From Colimorpha sp045640985 (GTDB lineage Bacteria > Bacteroidota > Bacteroidia > Bacteroidales > P3), in NCBI GenBank assembly GCA_045640985.1, contig JAZUFZ010000015.1, forward strand, positions 1-18,696: a stretch of DNA of 18,696 nt, given 5' to 3'. Numbering within the stretch: the first letter of the stretch is position 1; every line of letters begins with the position of its first letter. Both the position numbers and the translations under genes were made by a program. A model generated the notes under the pieces. The model did no database searches, had not been told where the DNA came from, and was given only the letters and a program-made list of their open reading frames with translations. This document shows, in pieces, positions 14,579 through 18,696 of the stretch.

Positions 14579-15094
14579 ATGAAGGTGTTTTTGATAGGCT
14601 ATATGTACAGCGGAAAGACTACGGTGGGCAGACTTCTGGCGCGTCGGCTGGGGGTGGAGTTCGTCGATCTGGATGAGGAGATAGAACGCCGTTACCGCAT
14701 ATCGGTGCCTATGATGTTCAGTCGCTATGGCGAGGAGGCGTTCCGGGTGTTGGAACATCGGACGCTGATGTCGCTGGGTCAGGAGGATTGTCTGGTGGCT
14801 ACGGGAGGCGGAACGGCATGTAGTCAGGAAAATATGGACTATATGAAGCAGAACGGCGTAGTGGTATATATGAAGATGGGAATAGAGGGTATCCTGAAGC
14901 GGGCGGCGCACAGCCGTAAGGTGCGTCCCTTGCTGGCGGACAAGACCGAAGATGAGCGGCGGGAGTTCGTTACCCGTCAGCTGGCGATGCGCGAGCGATA
15001 TTATATGCAGGCGGATGTGACGGTGGAAAGCGATACGGAGGAGGTGAACCAACTGGCAGATATGGTCGCGGAGCGCGTACAGAAATATAAATAG
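14579..15094 (+). CDS. aroK: Shikimate kinase
   Basis: AroK phosphorylates shikimate with ATP in the chorismate (aromatic amino acid) pathway. With the ATG at 14579 it has 171 residues, the normal length. An upstream in-frame ATG at 14489 is rejected because it lies inside the promoter. Visible motifs are the Walker A loop GYMYSGKTT (7-15), the shikimate-binding D32 in FVDLDEEIE, R56 in EEAFRVLEH, the glycine loop VATGGGTA (73-80), R116 in the lid (KVRPLL) and R138 in AMRERYY. It starts about 50 nt after its promoter and is followed 21 nt later by manC, so the two are co-transcribed. There is no metabolic link between them that I can see. Confidence 0.95.
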   Translation: MKVFLIGYMYSGKTTVGRLLARRLGVEFVDLDEEIERRYRISVPMMFSRYGEEAFRVLEHRTLMSLGQEDCLVATGGGTACSQENMDYMKQNGVVVYMKMGIEGILKRAAHSRKVRPLLADKTEDERREFVTRQLAMRERYYMQADVTVESDTEEVNQLADMVAERVQKYK

Positions 15095-15115
15095 CAGAAA
15101 AATAATAACAGAGAT

Positions 15116-16159
15116 ATGGAAACATGCGTAGTAATAATGGCAGGAGGAATCGGATCGCGATTCTGGCCGATGAGTACTCCAGAATATCCCAAACAGTTCG
15201 TTGATGTGCTGGGAGTAGGAAAAACCCTGATACAGATGACGGTGGAACGCTTTCTGCCGATGTGTGGAGTGGAAAATATGTGGGTGGTAACGAACCGGCA
15301 GTATGTGGATATCGTGAAGAAACAGATTCCGGGTATCCCCGCGGAAAACATTTTGGCTGAGCCTGCCGCAAGGAATACCGCGCCGTGTATAGCTTACGCC
15401 AGCTGGAAGATAGGCAAGAGACATCCCGACGCCAATATCGTGGTTACTCCGAGCGATGCGCTGGTGATAGATGGCGGGGAATACAGACGTGTAGTAGGCG
15501 AAGCGCTGAGATTTGCGGAAGGCAGCCGGAATATCGTAACCATCGGAATCAAGCCGACTCGACCGGAGACCGGTTACGGATATGTCAGCTGTGGGGCTGA
15601 GGTGCGAGGGGAGATCCGTAAGGTGGCGGAATTTAAGGAAAAACCCGATCTGGAAACCGCCCGTAAATATCTCGAAGACGGAAACTATCTATGGAATGCA
15701 GGAATTTTCGTATGGAAAGTGGAAACCATCATGGCTGCGCTGAGACAGTATTCGCCCCAGATTTCGGGTATCATGGAAGAAATAGGCCCGCATCTCTATA
15801 CGGCGGAAGAAGATACATACGTGGAACGGCTGTTCCCGGAATGCGAGAAAATCAGTATAGATTATGCCGTAATGGAGAAGTCTCCGGACATATTCACGAT
15901 TCCGGGCGATTTCGGCTGGAGCGATCTGGGAAGCTGGGGCTCGCTGCGTCAGAACAGTTCCAAGGACGAACGGGGAAATGCCCTGATAGGCGAAAATATA
16001 CGTCAGTACGACTGTGAGGGGTGTGTGGTCTTCATGGATAACATGAAGCAGGTAGTTCTGGAGGGCTTGAAAGACACCATAGTGGCAGAGAAGGACGGTC
16101 GGTTGCTCGTATGCCGGCTCGCCTCGGAACAGCATATAAAGGAGTACAGTCAGGAATAA
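15116..16159 (+). CDS. manC: Mannose-1-phosphate guanylyltransferase (GDP-mannose pyrophosphorylase)
   Basis: This enzyme makes GDP-mannose from mannose-1-phosphate and GTP, feeding capsule, O-glycan and polyprenol-phosphate mannose synthesis. It has 347 residues, so it is the single-domain form without a phosphomannose isomerase extension. The nucleotide-binding signature MAGGIGSRFWPMS occupies 8-20 and YPKQF 24-28. Others are EPAARNTAP (82-90), VVTPSDALV near 109-117, ETGYGYV around 151-157, the sugar-binding FKEKPD and NYLWNAGIFVWK in the middle, and PGDFGWSDLGSW near 264-275. It lies 21 nt after aroK. A leader-less gap of 66 nt then separates it from the helicase. It is the likely source of the GDP-mannose used by the GT2 enzyme at 8327-9052. 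Confidence 0.95.
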   Translation: METCVVIMAGGIGSRFWPMSTPEYPKQFVDVLGVGKTLIQMTVERFLPMCGVENMWVVTNRQYVDIVKKQIPGIPAENILAEPAARNTAPCIAYASWKIGKRHPDANIVVTPSDALVIDGGEYRRVVGEALRFAEGSRNIVTIGIKPTRPETGYGYVSCGAEVRGEIRKVAEFKEKPDLETARKYLEDGNYLWNAGIFVWKVETIMAALRQYSPQISGIMEEIGPHLYTAEEDTYVERLFPECEKISIDYAVMEKSPDIFTIPGDFGWSDLGSWGSLRQNSSKDERGNALIGENIRQYDCEGCVVFMDNMKQVVLEGLKDTIVAEKDGRLLVCRLASEQHIKEYSQE

Positions 16160-16161
16160 CA

Positions 16162-16184
16162 GAGCCACCACCGCGTGCAGGCTC
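16162..16184 (+). repeat. Short hairpin with a motif shared with 14261-14272
   Basis: GAGCC (16162-16166) pairs with GGCTC (16180-16184) around a 13-nt loop containing CCGCGTGCAGGC, which also occurs exactly at 14261-14272 after a related GGAGCC. It sits just after manC and could be a weak terminator, although no clear T-run follows. It may be part of a dispersed intergenic repeat. Confidence 0.35.
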
Positions 16185-16225
16185 GCATTTCTTAAAGCCT
16201 CAGAAACTTTACACTTGAAACAATA

Positions 16226-18334
16226 ATGGAACAAAGTAACGAAGAACGGGATTTAGCGTTGTCGTATGTCACCCAGACACGGATGTCTGTGTTTCTGACC
16301 GGTAAGGCGGGAACAGGAAAGACAACCTTTTTGAGGGACTTGGCAAACCATACCAGCAAACGTTTCGTTGTGCTGGCACCGACTGGGGTTGCGGCTGTAA
16401 ATGCCGGCGGAGTGACCATCCATTCATTTTTCCAGCTGCCGTTCTGTCCTTATCTTCCGGAGGTAAAGGAACTGGTAACGGAATACCAGCTTCCGGAAAA
16501 GAAGAAATATCTGAGGAAAAACAAGATAGATATCATCCGCACGCTGGATCTGCTGGTGATAGATGAGATCAGTATGGTTCGGGCAGACCTGCTTGATGCC
16601 GTTGATATGATGCTCAGGCGATATCGCCGGTCTTCGTTGCCTTTCGGTGGCGTCCAGCTGCTGATGATAGGCGATATCCAGCAGTTGCCGCCCGTGGTGG
16701 GAGAAAGTGAAAAAAAGTATCTGGAACAGGTATATGAAACACCATTCTTTTTCGCAAGCAAGGCACTCCGAAGGTTGCAGTATATCACTATTGAACTGAA
16801 AAAGATTTATCGTCAGCAAGATGCCCGTTTTGTGGAACTGTTGAATAAAATCCGTGACAACCGTTACGATGCTGCTACTTTATCCACGATAAACAGCAGA
16901 TACTTTCCCGATTTTGAGGCATCTGATGAGGAGGGATATATAAGGCTGACCACCCATAATGTGCAGGCGGAATCCCATAACCGGAAGCGTCTGGAAGCTC
17001 TGGAGGGGAAAGAAAGATCGTATGAGGCAGAAGTTTCCGGGGATTTCCCGGAAACATCGATGCCTACAGAACAGACCCTTCAGCTGAAGGAAGGCGCTCA
17101 GGTCATGTTCGTGCGAAACAATGTTCAGAACGGCTATTACAATGGCAAGATAGGTTGGATAAGTACGCTGGAAGCAAACGAAATAGTCGTGAGATGCGAA
17201 GACGGAGAGGAGTTGCATGTAGGGCGGGAAGTATGGGAAAACATACAATATGAAATCAATAAGAAGGACAATCAGATAGCGCCAATCGTAAAAGGCACTT
17301 TCCGGCAGTTTCCTCTGAAGATAGCCTGGGCAATAACCATTCACAAGAGTCAGGGATTGACATTCGACAAAGTCGTAATCGATGCAGGAAAGGCATTTGC
17401 GTATGGGCAGGTATATGTAGCCCTCTCAAGATGCAGAACTCTGGAAGGAATCGTGCTGGAAAGCAGAATTTCAAATAATGTGGCTTTTACGAACGGCGAT
17501 GTAGAACGCTTCAATCAAGGCATTCCGGAACTGGAACAGGTGGCTTCGGGATTGGAACAATGCAAAGAGACCTATTATTATGAAATAATGCGGGAGTTGT
17601 TTGATTTTGAAGCCCTCGAACGCGCCGTAGATGAACTAAACCGCTTTTTCCAGAATAAACTTCCCGGTTTTCTCTCAGGTAACTCTCAGGTCCTTTCGGG
17701 GTTGGTTCTGGACAGAATACCGGAATTGATGCGAGTAAATGAAAGGTTCATGAACCAGCTGGCACAGTTGTCTGTCCGGAAGAATGATGCAAAGGTCTCG
17801 CAACTGCTCGCGGAACGAATAAGAAAAGCCTCGGTTTACTATTGCTCGCAATGGGAAGAAATAGACGGAATAATATCGCCCATTGTAAATATTGAGATAG
17901 ACAATAAAGAGAATAATGCAGCCTTGAAGGATCTGGTGACGACCTATAAGGAGGCCTTCAGGGTAAAGATTTCGGTATGGAATGAGGTCATAAAGCACGG
18001 ATTCACGGTGGACGGATATCTCAAGGCTAAAGTGGATGGATTGCTGAAAACACCCAAAGAAAGCGCAGCGAGTAAAGTGTCGGGGGAAAATGATGTCGAA
18101 AATAAAGATCTGCTTTCGGCACTTTCAAACTGGCGGAAGATGGTCGCGAAAGAGAAGCATATCCCCGCTTATTGTGTATTCAATCAGGTGGTATTATATA
18201 CTATAGCAGCACTGGAGCCCACCACATTGGAACAGCTGAAACTCGTGAAAGGGTTTGGAAAAAAGCGTATTGAACAATACGGAAATGAAATAATAGACAT
18301 CGTAAAAGACTACGCAGTCCCTTGGCGGAATTAA
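16226..18334 (+). CDS. PIF1-like superfamily 1B DNA helicase with C-terminal HRDC domain
   Basis: This 702-residue protein is an ATP-dependent helicase of the PIF1/RecD-like SF1B group, which acts in DNA recombination and in unwinding structured DNA. The motor motifs are Walker A GKAGTGKTT (26-34), motif Ia LAPTGVAAVNAGG (50-62), TIHSFF (64-69), Walker B VIDEIS (111-116), motif III GDIQQLPPV (149-157), WAITIHKSQGLTFD at about 368-381 and the YVALSRCR motif near 395-402. After a divergent middle region, the last 80 residues form an HRDC domain (VFNQVVLYTIAALEPTTLEQ, then the KGFGKKRIEQYG loop), a nucleic-acid-binding module best known from RecQ. This architecture is common in Bacteroidetes. 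The start at 16226 (ATG) has no strong Shine-Dalgarno, and no clear promoter was found in the 66-nt gap after manC, so partial read-through from aroK-manC is likely. Confidence 0.88.
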   Translation: MEQSNEERDLALSYVTQTRMSVFLTGKAGTGKTTFLRDLANHTSKRFVVLAPTGVAAVNAGGVTIHSFFQLPFCPYLPEVKELVTEYQLPEKKKYLRKNKIDIIRTLDLLVIDEISMVRADLLDAVDMMLRRYRRSSLPFGGVQLLMIGDIQQLPPVVGESEKKYLEQVYETPFFFASKALRRLQYITIELKKIYRQQDARFVELLNKIRDNRYDAATLSTINSRYFPDFEASDEEGYIRLTTHNVQAESHNRKRLEALEGKERSYEAEVSGDFPETSMPTEQTLQLKEGAQVMFVRNNVQNGYYNGKIGWISTLEANEIVVRCEDGEELHVGREVWENIQYEINKKDNQIAPIVKGTFRQFPLKIAWAITIHKSQGLTFDKVVIDAGKAFAYGQVYVALSRCRTLEGIVLESRISNNVAFTNGDVERFNQGIPELEQVASGLEQCKETYYYEIMRELFDFEALERAVDELNRFFQNKLPGFLSGNSQVLSGLVLDRIPELMRVNERFMNQLAQLSVRKNDAKVSQLLAERIRKASVYYCSQWEEIDGIISPIVNIEIDNKENNAALKDLVTTYKEAFRVKISVWNEVIKHGFTVDGYLKAKVDGLLKTPKESAASKVSGENDVENKDLLSALSNWRKMVAKEKHIPAYCVFNQVVLYTIAALEPTTLEQLKLVKGFGKKRIEQYGNEIIDIVKDYAVPWRN

Positions 18335-18439
18335 ACCATTGTCCGTTGCAAGAATCTTCCGAAGCTATATATTCGTCCCGGTGCGGGCTTCGCGCCAAGC
18401 GTGGCAGAGTGCCTCGGTGCGCAAAGAATACAAAAAGAA
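18335..18439. other. 3' flank of the helicase gene with a GC hairpin
   Basis: There is no ORF of interest here. GGTGCG (18380-18385) pairs with CGCGCC (18391-18396) with one G-U around a 5-nt loop. No T-run follows, so it is not a convincing intrinsic terminator, although it could still stabilise the helicase mRNA end. Confidence 0.35.
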
Positions 18440-18473
18440 TTTCCGGAATAATTTTGGTTCATCATAATTTTGC
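18440..18473 (+). promoter_or_regulatory. Candidate promoter reading out of the right edge
   Basis: TAATTTTGC at 18465-18473 is an exact -7 element. TTTC at 18440-18443 is a one-mismatch -33 element with a 21-nt spacer; a better TTTG lies only 8 nt away and is too close. Transcription would start near 18480 and run toward the right edge. Confidence 0.4.
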
Positions 18474-18479
18474 GTAGAT

Positions 18480-18696
18480 AGGAGTAGCTATCAGATAGGT
18501 CACCAACCTCACCGCGGACTTCTCCGCGAAAGACTTCACCAAAGGACTCGCCAAGGAACTTTTGCAATGGAGTGCCAAAGAGCTTGCTCTTTAGGCCGGA
18601 ATAAAAAAGTCATGAGACGGTAGTCGAATAAATCGGCCAGGCACTCAACTGCCTCTTAGACAAAGAGTAACCGGATAAACAACTGTTTTCAGTTTT
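18480..18696 (+). other. Non-coding segment with several hairpins and a start-less 31-codon frame
   Basis: Downstream of the candidate promoter are three hairpins: CGCGGA-CTTC-TCCGCG (18513-18528), AAAGAG-CTTG-CTCTTT (18577-18592) and AGGCA-CTCAAC-TGCCT (18639-18654). A frame without a start codon runs from 18499 to the TAG at 18592-18594 and encodes a Lys/Ala/Leu-rich peptide (ending LLQWSAKELAL). The region 18517-18555 also has a degenerate GACTTC-CC repeat. It may be an RNA leader, a small RNA or a gene remnant; I do not recognise it. Confidence 0.3.

Overview
The window looks like a chromosomal segment of a Bacteroidales bacterium, most likely of the Prevotella/Paraprevotella type. The reasons are several promoters of the Bacteroidetes form (TTTG, a spacer of about 20 nt, then TAnnTTTG), a DUF4271 membrane protein next to hemD, a gingipain-like protease with a type IX secretion (T9SS) C-terminal domain, a Porphyromonas-like prolyl tripeptidyl peptidase, and weak Shine-Dalgarno sequences. 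No plasmid, phage, transposase or CRISPR signal was found.

Positions 1-9052 (minus strand) hold one tightly packed run of eight genes, read right to left from a strong promoter at 9142-9174: polyprenol-phosphate mannose synthase-like GT2, S9 prolyl tripeptidyl peptidase, riboflavin synthase, C25 (gingipain-like) protease, DUF4271 membrane protein, uroporphyrinogen-III synthase with an added basic tail, RNase P protein, and the start of yidD, which is cut by the window edge. Gaps are at most about 30 nt and several are 1-3 nt or overlaps, so this is probably one operon mixing housekeeping genes with two exported peptidases.

Positions 9053-9874 are a divergent intergenic region with both promoters, degraded repeat-like sequence and a large palindrome (9351-9467). 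Positions 9875-13891 (plus strand) are a compact polysaccharide-export control unit: a Wza-like outer-membrane lipoprotein, a Wzc-like tyrosine autokinase whose tail is an 11-fold Gly-Tyr repeat, and an overlapping PHP-type tyrosine phosphatase. A bidirectional terminator separates it from a convergent tRNA-Gln(UUG) with its own promoter.

Positions 14102-14578 are non-coding and carry a tandem duplication of a promoter cassette; the second copy reads into shikimate kinase (aroK) and mannose-1-phosphate guanylyltransferase (manC). A PIF1-like helicase with a C-terminal HRDC domain follows (16226-18334). The last 360 nt have no convincing gene but contain a candidate promoter followed by several hairpins.

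Functionally, ManC makes GDP-mannose, which the GT2 enzyme and capsule or glycan synthesis could use. The Wza/Wzc/phosphatase unit would control polysaccharide export, and the C25 and S9 enzymes form a surface/periplasmic peptide-degrading pair. The most notable observations are the tyrosine repeat tract in the kinase tail, the duplicated promoter cassette, the long palindrome between the divergent promoters, and the gingipain-like protease inside a housekeeping operon.
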